A stretch of 64,000 nucleotides of DNA, taken from Paenibacillus vini. GTDB lineage: Bacteria; Bacillota; Bacilli; Paenibacillales; Paenibacillaceae. This document shows positions 50,894 to 59,104 of the stretch, piece after piece. The notes beneath the pieces were generated by a model. The model searched no databases, was not told the origin of the DNA, and saw only the letters and a list, made by a program, of their open reading frames with translations. The stretch is from assembly GCF_018403325.1 (NCBI RefSeq), contig NZ_BOSL01000010.1, forward strand, positions 1,941-65,940, read 5' to 3'. A program made the position numbers and the translations under genes. Position 1 is the stretch's first letter; the number at the start of each line of letters is the position of its first letter.

Positions 50894-51991
50894 TTATTGG
50901 ACCCCGTTCTCGAAATCCAGCTTCTGCCGTGTTTCGTAGCGTTCCAAGGCGAGCCCGATCAGCCGGTCGAGCAATGCTTCATAAGATACGCCCGTTTCAC
51001 GCCAAAGCAGCGGATACATGCTGAACGGGGTAAATCCGGGCATCGTGTTCACTTCGTTAATCCAGATACTTTCGTCGGATTTCTTAACGAAGAAGTCGGC
51101 ACGGCACAGCCCGCTGCCAGCTATCGCCTTGAACGCCTTCACGGCCAGATCGCGGACGCGATCCGCCAGCTCCGTATCCAGCGGAGCCGGAATCAGCATT
51201 TGCGATTTGCCGTCCAGATATTTGGCTTGGTAATCGTAATATTCGCCGGAGGATACGATCTCTCCAGGAACGGACGCAAGCGGCTCATCATTGCCCAATA
51301 CGCCGACCTCTACCTCCCGAGCATCGACGAATTCCTCGACGATCACCTTCACGTCGTAGCGTAACGCGTGCGCGATCGACTGAATCAGCTCTTCTCTCGT
51401 TCTCGCTTTGGAGATGCCGACGCTGGAACCCAGGTTTGCAGGTTTAATGAAGCAAGGATAGCCCAGCTTCTCTTCCATTCCCTGAATCAGAATATGGCTG
51501 TTCCGCTCCCATTCCGAAGCTGTGAAATAGCAGTATTTGCACTGCTCCAGCCCCGCCTCCGCGAACAGCTTCTTCATGATCACTTTGTCCATGCCCGCGG
51601 CTGAAGCCAATACGCCGGCTCCTACGTAAGGCAGGTTGGCCATCTCGAACAGGCCCTGGATCGTTCCGTCTTCCCCGTTCGTGCCATGCAGCAGCGGAAA
51701 AGCAACATCGATCGCCGCTTCCCCGGTCGCAAGGCCTTTGAATAGCAAGTTAATGGCATCCGTCGTACCGCCGGTTCCCGCATCCAGCTGCAATTGCTCC
51801 TGCGACGTAAACGGGGAAGTCAACTTATCACCGACTCTCCATTCCCCCTGCTTCGTAATATAAAAAGGAAGTAATTCATATTTCGCGTAGTCAAACGCTT
51901 TTGAAACCGCAAAGGCCGTCTGCAGCGAAACTTCATGCTCTCCCGATTTTCCGCCGTAAATCAGCCCCACAGTCAATTTTTCCTGTCCCAT
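50894..51991 (-). CDS. ddl: D-alanine-D-alanine ligase
   Basis: The 365-residue ATP-grasp enzyme has GGKSGEHEVSLQTA at the N-terminus, the central PCFIKPANLGSSVGISKA, the serine/lysine loop, and the C-terminal metal site WINEVNTMPGFTPFSMYP. It joins two D-Ala for peptidoglycan precursors. The length of ~365 and VEEFVDAREVEVGVLGN are typical of the longer Firmicute Ddl. ATG 51991 has AGAGG 7 nt upstream; a TTG two codons earlier is unlikely. The tyrosine-type omega loop (GEYYDYQAKY) points to D-Ala-D-Ala rather than D-Ala-D-Lac. Confidence 0.96.
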   Translation of the reverse strand: MGQEKLTVGLIYGGKSGEHEVSLQTAFAVSKAFDYAKYELLPFYITKQGEWRVGDKLTSPFTSQEQLQLDAGTGGTTDAINLLFKGLATGEAAIDVAFPLLHGTNGEDGTIQGLFEMANLPYVGAGVLASAAGMDKVIMKKLFAEAGLEQCKYCYFTASEWERNSHILIQGMEEKLGYPCFIKPANLGSSVGISKARTREELIQSIAHALRYDVKVIVEEFVDAREVEVGVLGNDEPLASVPGEIVSSGEYYDYQAKYLDGKSQMLIPAPLDTELADRVRDLAVKAFKAIAGSGLCRADFFVKKSDESIWINEVNTMPGFTPFSMYPLLWRETGVSYEALLDRLIGLALERYETRQKLDFENGVQ

Positions 51992-52051
51992 GCGCAACCT
52001 CTTTTCAATAATTGTAACGGGGCCAAAAAACCAAAGTTCCCCTTAGTATGG

Positions 52052-53056
52052 TCAGAACCGGTCCGAAATATGGAAAAACCGGTACACGGTATTCTCGGTC
52101 CATGCATACGAATCCCGGTAATCCCAGTACCTGTGCTTGCTTGGCACGGTGTGGGCGTTTACCAGAGGCATACCGCCCGCGTCGAACGCGGTTACGATCG
52201 TGCTGTGCTGATAGGCTCCGTTTCCGTCCCAATCATAGATGATGACATCCCCAAGCTGCAGTTGCTCCGGCCGGTCGACGAGCTCGGCGCGCAATCCGGA
52301 TTCACTGCCCCCCAAAAAGCGCTCCAGGGCATTGGCAACCGACCAGCTGTAACTCCAGGCCTCTTTGTCGCCGACATATCCCTTGTACCACCAGCCCGAT
52401 TCTCTTTTTCCAGTATAGTTTATTGGGGCTCCGCCTGCAAAGAGGCTCTGGGAGATATAGTTGGTGCAATCCACCTCAAAGGCGGCGAATTCCGGATTGA
52501 ATCCGTCCCACCAACGGTCCGCATATAAAACGGCGTCTTCCCTCAGGTAAGGCACGCTTCGGAGTCCGCCCCCGCCAAGTACTTCCCGGTTCAAAAACGG
52601 TCTGGCCGCACGCGCCCTTCCGCCGGAGCCGTCCGTTCCAAAGCCTGCCGGCAACGCCGCCCGGGGACTTCGTTCAGGGACTGGCTGAATGACGCGGGTG
52701 ATGCTCCATCCTTCGCCGTCCCGCTGAAGCGTCAGACGCTGCTTGTTAATACGCTCCTCCCGGTGGCGGGCGCCCCCCTTTTCGTAGTCCATTTTTTGCG
52801 CGAGGAGCATTTCCACTTCCATCTCGCCCTCACGGTTCTCAATTTCCCGCAAAAGACGAGCCCGGGTTTCACTGCGAAGCGGGACAGCCCCGCGTTCCTT
52901 GTACCATTCTTCCAGCTTCCGCTTATGCAAGCTGCGATGCATCAAATATTCAAGGTCGGTGATCATGGTGTTTTCCGTCCGAGCCCGATAATCCACCTCA
53001 TCCTGGTTGTATTCGTTCACATAAAGAGATAACGCCTTTTTCCATTCTTCCGCCAT
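52052..53056 (-). CDS. Putative amidase (Amidase_6 / DUF-type Cys-His protein)
   Basis: The 334-residue protein has a charged helical N-terminal part (1-~135; ALSLYVNEYNQDEVDYRART...) and a C-terminal amidase-like domain (~165-334) with the candidate nucleophile in VDCTNYISQSLFAGG, the His in YQHSTIVTAF and WWYKGY, matching the Amidase_6 family linked with cell-wall hydrolases. There is no signal peptide or lipobox, which is unusual for a wall enzyme; it may act in the cytoplasm, forespore or mother cell. It lies 60 nt upstream of ddl on the same strand. Confidence 0.82.
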   Translation of the reverse strand: MAEEWKKALSLYVNEYNQDEVDYRARTENTMITDLEYLMHRSLHKRKLEEWYKERGAVPLRSETRARLLREIENREGEMEVEMLLAQKMDYEKGGARHREERINKQRLTLQRDGEGWSITRVIQPVPERSPRAALPAGFGTDGSGGRARAARPFLNREVLGGGGLRSVPYLREDAVLYADRWWDGFNPEFAAFEVDCTNYISQSLFAGGAPINYTGKRESGWWYKGYVGDKEAWSYSWSVANALERFLGGSESGLRAELVDRPEQLQLGDVIIYDWDGNGAYQHSTIVTAFDAGGMPLVNAHTVPSKHRYWDYRDSYAWTENTVYRFFHISDRF

Positions 53057-53213
53057 CGTTAGACCTCCTTATTCCACATCCGTACCCATTATGAGATTTA
53101 TATGAACCCGCCTGACCGAGTATGTACTATACGTTCTTCCCGGACAAGCCTTGTAAGCCTATTCACCCGCGGCAATACGCATCAATTCCCGGTCAAATGA
53201 GTACAAAAAGTTC

Positions 53214-53242
53214 TTTACTCGCCGAAGGGAGAACGGTATACT
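53214..53242 (+). promoter_or_regulatory. Promoter of the aconitase gene
   Basis: TTTACT (53214-53219) and TATACT (53237-53242) are 17 bp apart, 57 nt before the acnA start. Nothing else is recognised in 53057-53213. Confidence 0.6.
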
Positions 53243-53298
53243 TAATATAGTGAGTTTTTGAAATTGTGTTTCATCTAGTGAAACAAGGAGGTTCATTC

Positions 53299-56016
53299 AT
53301 GTCAAAGAACGATTTATTCTCCAGCAGCCGTACGCTCGAAGTCGGTGGCAAGAGCTATCGCTACTATGACCTGCTGGCTTTGGAACAGCAAGGGCTGGGG
53401 AAAGTAAGCAAATTGCCGTTTTCCATTAAAGTTTTGCTCGAAGCCGCCGTCCGCCAGTTTGACGGAAGAGCCATTACCGAAGAACATGTGAAACAAATCG
53501 CCGGCTGGAGCGAGGGCCGGGACGAGAACAAGGAAATTCCGTTTATTCCTGCACGGATCGTGCTTCAGGACTTTACGGGTGTTCCGGTCGTAGTCGATCT
53601 GGCCGCGATGCGCGACACCGTTAAGAAAGCGGGCGGAGATCCGAAACAGATCAATCCGCTGGTTCCCGTCGATCTCGTTATCGACCACTCCGTTATGGTA
53701 GATGCTTTCGGAACTCCGGACGCTCTCGAATATAACATGAACGTGGAATTCGAACGCAACGAAGAACGCTACCGCTTCCTGCGGTGGGCGCAAACCGCGT
53801 TCAACAACTTCCGCGCCGTACCTCCGGCTACCGGGATCGTGCACCAGGTCAACCTGGAATACCTCGCTTCCGTAGCCGCCACTAAGCAGATTGACGGCGA
53901 AACGGTCGTATTCCCGGATTCCCTCGTAGGTACGGATTCCCATACGACGATGATCAACGGTCTGGGTGTCGTAGGCTGGGGCGTCGGCGGGATTGAAGCC
54001 GAAGCCGGCATGCTGGGACAGCCGCTGTATTTCGTTGCGCCTGAAGTCATCGGCTTCAAGCTGACCGGCAGCCTGAGTGAAGGCGCTACGGCGACCGACC
54101 TGGCGCTTACAGTAACACAAATGCTGCGTAAAAAAGGCGTGGTCGGCAAGTTCGTCGAATTCTACGGACCGGGCCTTGCCAACATCAGCCTTGCGGATCG
54201 TGCTACAGTAGCCAATATGGCTCCTGAATACGGTGCAACCGTCGGCTACTTCCCTGTCGACCAAGAGACGCTGGCCTATATGCGCAGCACGGGTCGTTCC
54301 GAGGAGCAAATCGCGCTCGTCGAGGCTTATTACAAAGCACAGGGCATGTTCCGCACAAGCCAAACGGAAGATCCTGAATTTACCGATCTCATCGAGCTGG
54401 ATCTCGCTTCCGTCGTACCGAGCCTTGCAGGGCCGAAACGTCCTCAGGACCGGATCGAACTGACCGATATGAAGGATAGCTTCAACGGCATCATCCGTAC
54501 TCCGGTCGATAAAGGTGGTTACGGACTGAGCGACGAGAAAATCGAGCAAAAGGTGCCGGTGAAGCATACGAACGGCGATACTAGCGTACTGACCACAGGC
54601 GCGGTCGTGATCGCCGCAATTACGAGCTGTACGAACACCTCGAATCCGAGCGTTATGCTGGGAGCGGGCCTGCTGGCCAAGAAGGCCGTTGAACGCGGCC
54701 TCAAGAAACCGGGCTATGTGAAGAGCAGCTTAACCCCGGGCTCCCTGGTCGTTACCGAATACCTGGTTAAAGCCGGACTCATCGAGCCGCTTGAAGCGCT
54801 CGGATTCCACGTTGCGGGCTATGGCTGCGCCACTTGCATCGGGAACTCGGGACCTCTCCCTGACGAAGTCAGCGCGGCGATCGCCGAGAACGATATGACC
54901 GTTGCCGCCGTACTGTCCGGTAACCGGAACTTCGAAGGCCGCGTGCACGCTCAGGTTAAGGCGAACTACCTGGCTTCCCCGCCGCTTGTTGTAGCGTATG
55001 CGCTGGCAGGTACCGTCAACATCGATCTGCAAAATGACCCGCTGGGCTATGACCAGAACGATCAGCCGGTATACCTGAAAGACATCTGGCCTACTTCCGC
55101 GGAAATCAAAGAAGCGATCGGCCTGTCCGTCAGCCCGGAAATGTTCCGTGCCAAGTACGAGAACGTATTTACCCAGAACGAGCGTTGGAACTCCATTCCG
55201 GTTCCGGAAGGCGAGCTGTACGAGTGGGACGAGAAATCCACTTACATCCAGAATCCGCCGTTCTTTGAAAAGATCAGCGACGGTCTCTCGGACATCGCCG
55301 ATATCCGCAGCGCCCGCGTGCTTGCCCTGCTTGGCGATTCGGTCACGACCGACCACATTTCGCCGGCCGGCAACATTTCGCCGACCAGCCCTGCAGGCAT
55401 TTACCTGAGCGACCGCGGTGTCGCCCGCAAAGACTTCAACTCCTATGGTTCGCGCCGGGGTAACCATGAAGTCATGATGCGCGGCACGTTCGCAAATATC
55501 CGTATCCGCAACCAGGTTGCCCCTGGCACGGAAGGCGGCGTAACGAAACACCTGCCTACGGATACGCTGATGTCGATCTATGATGCATCGATGAACTACC
55601 AGGCGGACGGCCAAAATCTGGTTGTCATTGCCGGTAAAGAATACGGCACAGGCAGTTCCCGTGACTGGGCGGCCAAAGGCACCTACTTGCTGGGAGTCAA
55701 AGCCGTCATCGCGGAAAGCTTCGAACGGATTCACCGCAGCAACCTGGTCGGCATGGGCGTACTGCCTCTGCAATTCCAGGAAGGCCACGGCTGGCAGACG
55801 CTCGGCATTGATGGCACCGAAACGTTTGATATCGTTGGCTTGAGCAACGATGTGAAGCCGGGCCAACAATTGACCGTTATCGCTACCCGTACGGACGGAA
55901 CGCAATTCGAATTCCCGGTAACCGCCCGTCTCGACAGCATGGTCGACGTGGACTACTACCACAACGGCGGCATTCTGCAAACCGTTCTGCGGCAAATGAT
56001 CGCGGAAAACAACTGA
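53299..56016 (+). CDS. acnA: Aconitate hydratase
   Basis: The 905-residue enzyme is a full-length AcnA/IRP-type aconitase: [21 protein letters not shown], the [4Fe-4S] ligands in [19 protein letters not shown] and [38 protein letters not shown] and [13 protein letters not shown]. It isomerises citrate and isocitrate in the TCA cycle. ATG 53299 follows AAGGAGG at 9 nt; the open frame 33 nt further upstream lacks a site. It is a single-gene unit. Long antisense frames here are by-products of codon usage. Confidence 0.98.
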   Translation: MSKNDLFSSSRTLEVGGKSYRYYDLLALEQQGLGKVSKLPFSIKVLLEAAVRQFDGRAITEEHVKQIAGWSEGRDENKEIPFIPARIVLQDFTGVPVVVDLAAMRDTVKKAGGDPKQINPLVPVDLVIDHSVMVDAFGTPDALEYNMNVEFERNEERYRFLRWAQTAFNNFRAVPPATGIVHQVNLEYLASVAATKQIDGETVVFPDSLVGTDSHTTMINGLGVVGWGVGGIEAEAGMLGQPLYFVAPEVIGFKLTGSLSEGATATDLALTVTQMLRKKGVVGKFVEFYGPGLANISLADRATVANMAPEYGATVGYFPVDQETLAYMRSTGRSEEQIALVEAYYKAQGMFRTSQTEDPEFTDLIELDLASVVPSLAGPKRPQDRIELTDMKDSFNGIIRTPVDKGGYGLSDEKIEQKVPVKHTNGDTSVLTTGAVVIAAITSCTNTSNPSVMLGAGLLAKKAVERGLKKPGYVKSSLTPGSLVVTEYLVKAGLIEPLEALGFHVAGYGCATCIGNSGPLPDEVSAAIAENDMTVAAVLSGNRNFEGRVHAQVKANYLASPPLVVAYALAGTVNIDLQNDPLGYDQNDQPVYLKDIWPTSAEIKEAIGLSVSPEMFRAKYENVFTQNERWNSIPVPEGELYEWDEKSTYIQNPPFFEKISDGLSDIADIRSARVLALLGDSVTTDHISPAGNISPTSPAGIYLSDRGVARKDFNSYGSRRGNHEVMMRGTFANIRIRNQVAPGTEGGVTKHLPTDTLMSIYDASMNYQADGQNLVVIAGKEYGTGSSRDWAAKGTYLLGVKAVIAESFERIHRSNLVGMGVLPLQFQEGHGWQTLGIDGTETFDIVGLSNDVKPGQQLTVIATRTDGTQFEFPVTARLDSMVDVDYYHNGGILQTVLRQMIAENN

Positions 56017-56040
56017 TAACTGCAACTGCATATATAAACC

Positions 56041-56075
56041 AAGGCTGCCCTGTTTCCATGAAACAGGGCAGCCTT
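56041..56075. terminator. Terminator hairpin between acnA and the hydrolase gene
   Basis: AAGGCTGCCCTGTTT and AAACAGGGCAGCCTT form a perfect 15-bp stem with a 5-nt loop, followed by ATCTATT. The T tail is weak; convergent genes lie on both sides. Confidence 0.8.
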
Positions 56076-56098
56076 ATCTATTGGATTGTATCTGAACC

Positions 56099-56944
56099 TC
56101 ATTCAGCCCTCATCACATGCTCGTCCCGGCCTCGACATTCCATTACTCGGTCGAGCCATTCGCTAGCCAAGGCCTGGAATAGATCATGCTGCTCGATTTG
56201 CAGGTTATGTCCGGCCCGATCCAGCATTACAAAGCTGGCATGCGGATATTGCTGGGCATATTCCCACTGGTTTTTGTACCCGACGACATGATCCTGTCTT
56301 CCTGTCAGAATAAGTACCGGTTTCATATACGGTTCCCGAGGCATATCCTCATTCCCGGTCAAATCATACCGTAGAGAAATTCGATTCAGAAATTCTTGAT
56401 CACCCGCCCGAAGCCCGCTAAAAATTTCAGCTTTGAACCGCTCCCAGTTATACTCATCCTGTACTACCTGAATTTCGAGGAATTCAGAGATCCCAGGTTC
56501 GTTCTCCAGCCGGGCAAGTACAGTTTTGTCCTTATAAACCGTGTTAGACGGTGGCGCATCATGCAGCGCAATCCCTGCCGTAGGACATATTAAGAGCATT
56601 CCGTCGATTTGATCCGGCCTTTTGGACAGCAACGCTCTGGACAAATACCCTCCATAAGACTCTCCTGCCAGCACAAACCGTTGACCGGCAAAGACTTTAT
56701 CCACGAACTGTTCTACAAGGGTTAGTATTTCGTCCGTACTTTGAATCCATTCTGCCCCCTTCGTCCTCCCCATACCGGGCAAATCAAGGTAAATCCGTTG
56801 CCAGCCTGGCCGGTTTTTAAACACAGGCTCCATACAGCCGATCATCAACCGCCGATCGCATCCGAATCCGTGGATGAGCAGTACCGGATATCCGGAACCA
56901 TGAACTTCATAGTCGATCGTAAGCGAATCCAGAACGCATTCCAT
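56099..56944 (-). CDS. Alpha/beta hydrolase (MarR-neighbour)
   Basis: The 281-residue protein has the alpha/beta hydrolase core: oxyanion LLIHGFGCDRR, nucleophile AGESYGGYLS, acid in LTGRQDHVVGYKNQ and His in DRAGHNLQIEQHD. No signal peptide is present. The substrate is unknown. ATG 56944 is preferred, since GAGGAG lies 10 nt upstream. Its promoter overlaps two palindromes likely bound by the MarR-family protein encoded just upstream, suggesting induction by a small phenolic or drug-like molecule (inference). Confidence 0.88.
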   Translation of the reverse strand: MECVLDSLTIDYEVHGSGYPVLLIHGFGCDRRLMIGCMEPVFKNRPGWQRIYLDLPGMGRTKGAEWIQSTDEILTLVEQFVDKVFAGQRFVLAGESYGGYLSRALLSKRPDQIDGMLLICPTAGIALHDAPPSNTVYKDKTVLARLENEPGISEFLEIQVVQDEYNWERFKAEIFSGLRAGDQEFLNRISLRYDLTGNEDMPREPYMKPVLILTGRQDHVVGYKNQWEYAQQYPHASFVMLDRAGHNLQIEQHDLFQALASEWLDRVMECRGRDEHVMRAE

Positions 56945-56964
56945 AATAAGCACTCTCCTCGTAA

Positions 56965-57020
56965 ATTATACATAGACGTCTATGCTTTATTTTATTCCGA
57001 AAAATATATAGATGTCTATA
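56965..57020 (-). promoter_or_regulatory. Hydrolase promoter with two MarR-type operators
   Basis: CATAGACGTCTATG (56971-56984) is a perfect palindrome directly upstream of a minus-strand -10 TATAAT (56970-56965), so it would sit between -10 and -35. TATAGATGTCTATA (57007-57020) is a close second copy, 36 bp further on. Both share ATAGAYGTCTAT. Confidence 0.7.
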
Positions 57021-57037
57021 TATAAAGCCAAAAAAGG

Positions 57038-57460
57038 TCATAGCCTTTTGAGAATTCGTTTTAACATATCTTCCAATTGTGCTTGTTCATCCAGGGTTAA
57101 GCCGCCGTAGATGGCCTCATTCAGTTGATTTGAAACCGCCCGGAACGTTGGCCCCAGTTGCTCTCCCTTCTCGGTCAGACTGATTAAAATCACCCGCTTG
57201 TCTTGCTCGTCTCTTCTCCTTTCCACGTACCCCAACTGTTCCAGTTTTCTGACCAAAACCGTTACCGTTGGCTGAGTGCGGTTAATTTTCTCGGCCAATG
57301 CGCTGATCGGCATTCCGTAGGAATGAAAAAGCAAAGAAAGAATATCGCCGTGCGAGGGGACAATGTCCACAACGCCATTCTGTTCCAGTTCGGCTATGAT
57401 CTTCTTATTTACAGCATCTCTTATTTTACTAATCATGGAAGCGGCATTATGTTCTATCAT
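57038..57460 (-). CDS. MarR-family transcriptional regulator
   Basis: The 140-residue protein has the MarR winged helix: SHGDILSLLFHSYGMPISALAEKINRTQPTVTVLVRKLEQLGYVERRRDEQDKRVILISLT (recognition helix TQPTVTVLVRKLEQLG, wing DEQDKR), flanked by dimerisation helices. It precedes the hydrolase gene on the same strand and probably represses it through the two ATAGAYGTCTAT palindromes. ATG is taken at 57460; no strong ribosome site is evident before it. Confidence 0.92.
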   Translation of the reverse strand: MIEHNAASMISKIRDAVNKKIIAELEQNGVVDIVPSHGDILSLLFHSYGMPISALAEKINRTQPTVTVLVRKLEQLGYVERRRDEQDKRVILISLTEKGEQLGPTFRAVSNQLNEAIYGGLTLDEQAQLEDMLKRILKRL

Positions 57461-57499
57461 ACCCCCATATTAATAATTCACCGAATGAAGATCAAGGAC

Positions 57500-57541
57500 T
57501 TTACATATACAGTTCCATCTGTTATATTCAATGTATAACAG
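57500..57541 (+). promoter_or_regulatory. Promoter and operator of the YtrA-type operon
   Basis: TTTACA (57500-57505), 17 bp, TATATT (57523-57528). Overlapping the -10 is the inverted repeat CTGTTATA (57519-57526) / TATAACAG (57534-57541), a likely GntR/YtrA binding site for autoregulation. Confidence 0.65.
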
Positions 57542-57567
57542 TTAGAACAAAAAAAAGGAGGGTTCTC

Positions 57568-57963
57568 TTGATTATTGAGCTTGATTTGCAATCAGAGGTC
57601 CCCATCTATACGCAGCTGGTCAACCAGATCATCGAAGGCATCGCAAGCGGGCGGCTTCAGCTCGGCGAACCGTTGCCCTCGGTGCGCAGCCTGGCCTCCG
57701 ATATCGGAGTAAACCTGCACACGGTCAACAAGGCATATACGCTGCTCAAGCAGGAGGGCTATATTCAGGTTCACCGCCAGCGAGGGGTTGTCGTTCACCC
57801 GGATGGGATGCCTCCGGTTACCGAGTCATTTGCCGATAAACAGCGCAGCGAACTGCGGCCCATCATTGCTGAAGCGATCTGCAGGGGTATGGGCAAAGAA
57901 CAGATGCTTGACGTTGTGGAAAGCCTCTACAAAGAGATTACGGAATACAGAGAGGAGAAATAA
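57568..57963 (+). CDS. GntR-family regulator, YtrA subfamily
   Basis: The 131-residue protein has an N-terminal GntR winged helix (PIYTQLVNQIIEGIASGRLQLGEPLPSVRSLASDIGVNLHTVNKAYTLLKQEGYIQ) and only a short ~50-residue C-terminal tail, the mark of YtrA-type regulators that control membrane-protein or ABC genes. The start is TTG 57568 with AAGGAGGG upstream. It is separated by 2 nt from the membrane-protein gene it probably controls. Confidence 0.92.
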   Translation: MIIELDLQSEVPIYTQLVNQIIEGIASGRLQLGEPLPSVRSLASDIGVNLHTVNKAYTLLKQEGYIQVHRQRGVVVHPDGMPPVTESFADKQRSELRPIIAEAICRGMGKEQMLDVVESLYKEITEYREEK

Positions 57964-57965
57964 CC

Positions 57966-59066
57966 ATGCAAATGCTATCCGCCCTGCTGCTTATCCTGAT
58001 GTTTCTGCCGGTGATGATATCCATGGCGTTCATGCCTTATCTCACCAGAGAAACCGTCAGCTTCGGGGTCTCCGTCAGCGAGGATAACTACCGCAGCGAA
58101 CCGCTGCGCCGGCTGCGCAAGACCTACGCATCGATCAGCCTGACCATAAATGCCATTCTATTCATTCTCTGCATTTACAGCTCGGTTCAATCGAAGGACG
58201 GCTTGGAGCAAAATACGGCCCTCGGAATTTACATCTCGATCATGGTCGCTGCCTCCATCGCATTAAATCTGATATTTCACTTTAAAATGAAAAAACTTCG
58301 GTCATCCCTTCCATCGGCGCCCGCGGCTAAATCCGTTCTCGCTGTGGATACGGGCTTCCGCCGAAACAAATTGATCCTGTCCAACTACTGGTTCCTTATC
58401 CATGCCGCGGTCATTGCGGCCAGCACCCTGATCGTGCTGGTGAATTACGATAAAATTCCGTCCACCATCGCGATGAAGTTCGACTTCCAAGGCGAGGTCA
58501 TCAACAGCGCAGCCAAGTCTTATTGGACCGTGCTTTCTCCTAACTTGATGCAGATCGTGATGACCCTGATCTTCCTGTTCATTAACTGGAGCATTTTGAG
58601 AAGCAAACAGCAAATCTATGCCGGGGATCCGGAGCGGTCCATTCGGCAGAACACCTTGTTCCGCCGCAGATGGTCGATGTTCACCATTGTGTCCGGTCTT
58701 GCGATGGTATTGTTGCTCTCTTTTATCCAACTGAATATGCTGCATCCGATGGATACGGGTGTGATTCTGTCCGTCAGCATCGCCATTCCCGCATTCGTCG
58801 TGCTGTTCGCCGTCACGCTCTCCTTCAATACGGGTCAGGGCGGCAGCCGGATCAGCCGCAGACCGGCAGGCTCCAAGGTACAGCCTGTGGATGACGACAG
58901 CCATTGGAAGCTCGGCAGCATTTATTTCAATCCTCAGGACCCTTCGATATTCGTGGAAAAAAGAGCAGGCATCGGCTGGACGATGAATTTCGCCCATCCG
59001 GCCGGTTGGATCGTCCTCGCGGGCGTTGCGATTGCCATTGTGGCATCCCTTGTTTTCTCGGGCTAA
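57966..59066 (+). CDS. DUF1648/DUF5808-type membrane protein
   Basis: The 366-residue protein has about eight membrane helices (first at ~3-25). NYDKIPSTIAMKFDFQGEVINSAAKSYWTVLSPNLMQIV is a DUF1648-like segment (IP..I..HF...G), and HWKLGSIYFNPQDPSIFVEKRAGIGWTMNFAHPAGW near the end matches DUF5808. Such proteins follow YtrA-type regulators in many Firmicutes; function unknown, envelope stress or antibiotic response is a guess. A GAGGAGAAATAACC site overlaps the regulator's end. Confidence 0.85.
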   Translation: MQMLSALLLILMFLPVMISMAFMPYLTRETVSFGVSVSEDNYRSEPLRRLRKTYASISLTINAILFILCIYSSVQSKDGLEQNTALGIYISIMVAASIALNLIFHFKMKKLRSSLPSAPAAKSVLAVDTGFRRNKLILSNYWFLIHAAVIAASTLIVLVNYDKIPSTIAMKFDFQGEVINSAAKSYWTVLSPNLMQIVMTLIFLFINWSILRSKQQIYAGDPERSIRQNTLFRRRWSMFTIVSGLAMVLLLSFIQLNMLHPMDTGVILSVSIAIPAFVVLFAVTLSFNTGQGGSRISRRPAGSKVQPVDDDSHWKLGSIYFNPQDPSIFVEKRAGIGWTMNFAHPAGWIVLAGVAIAIVASLVFSG

Positions 59067-59104
59067 ACCAAATTCATATATTCTAGATTCTGGAGGGATT
59101 TCTA

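Noticed and set aside
53314-54567. Long frame antisense to acnA (also 54730-56031)
   Set aside because: Opposite-strand shadow of a highly biased, certain gene.
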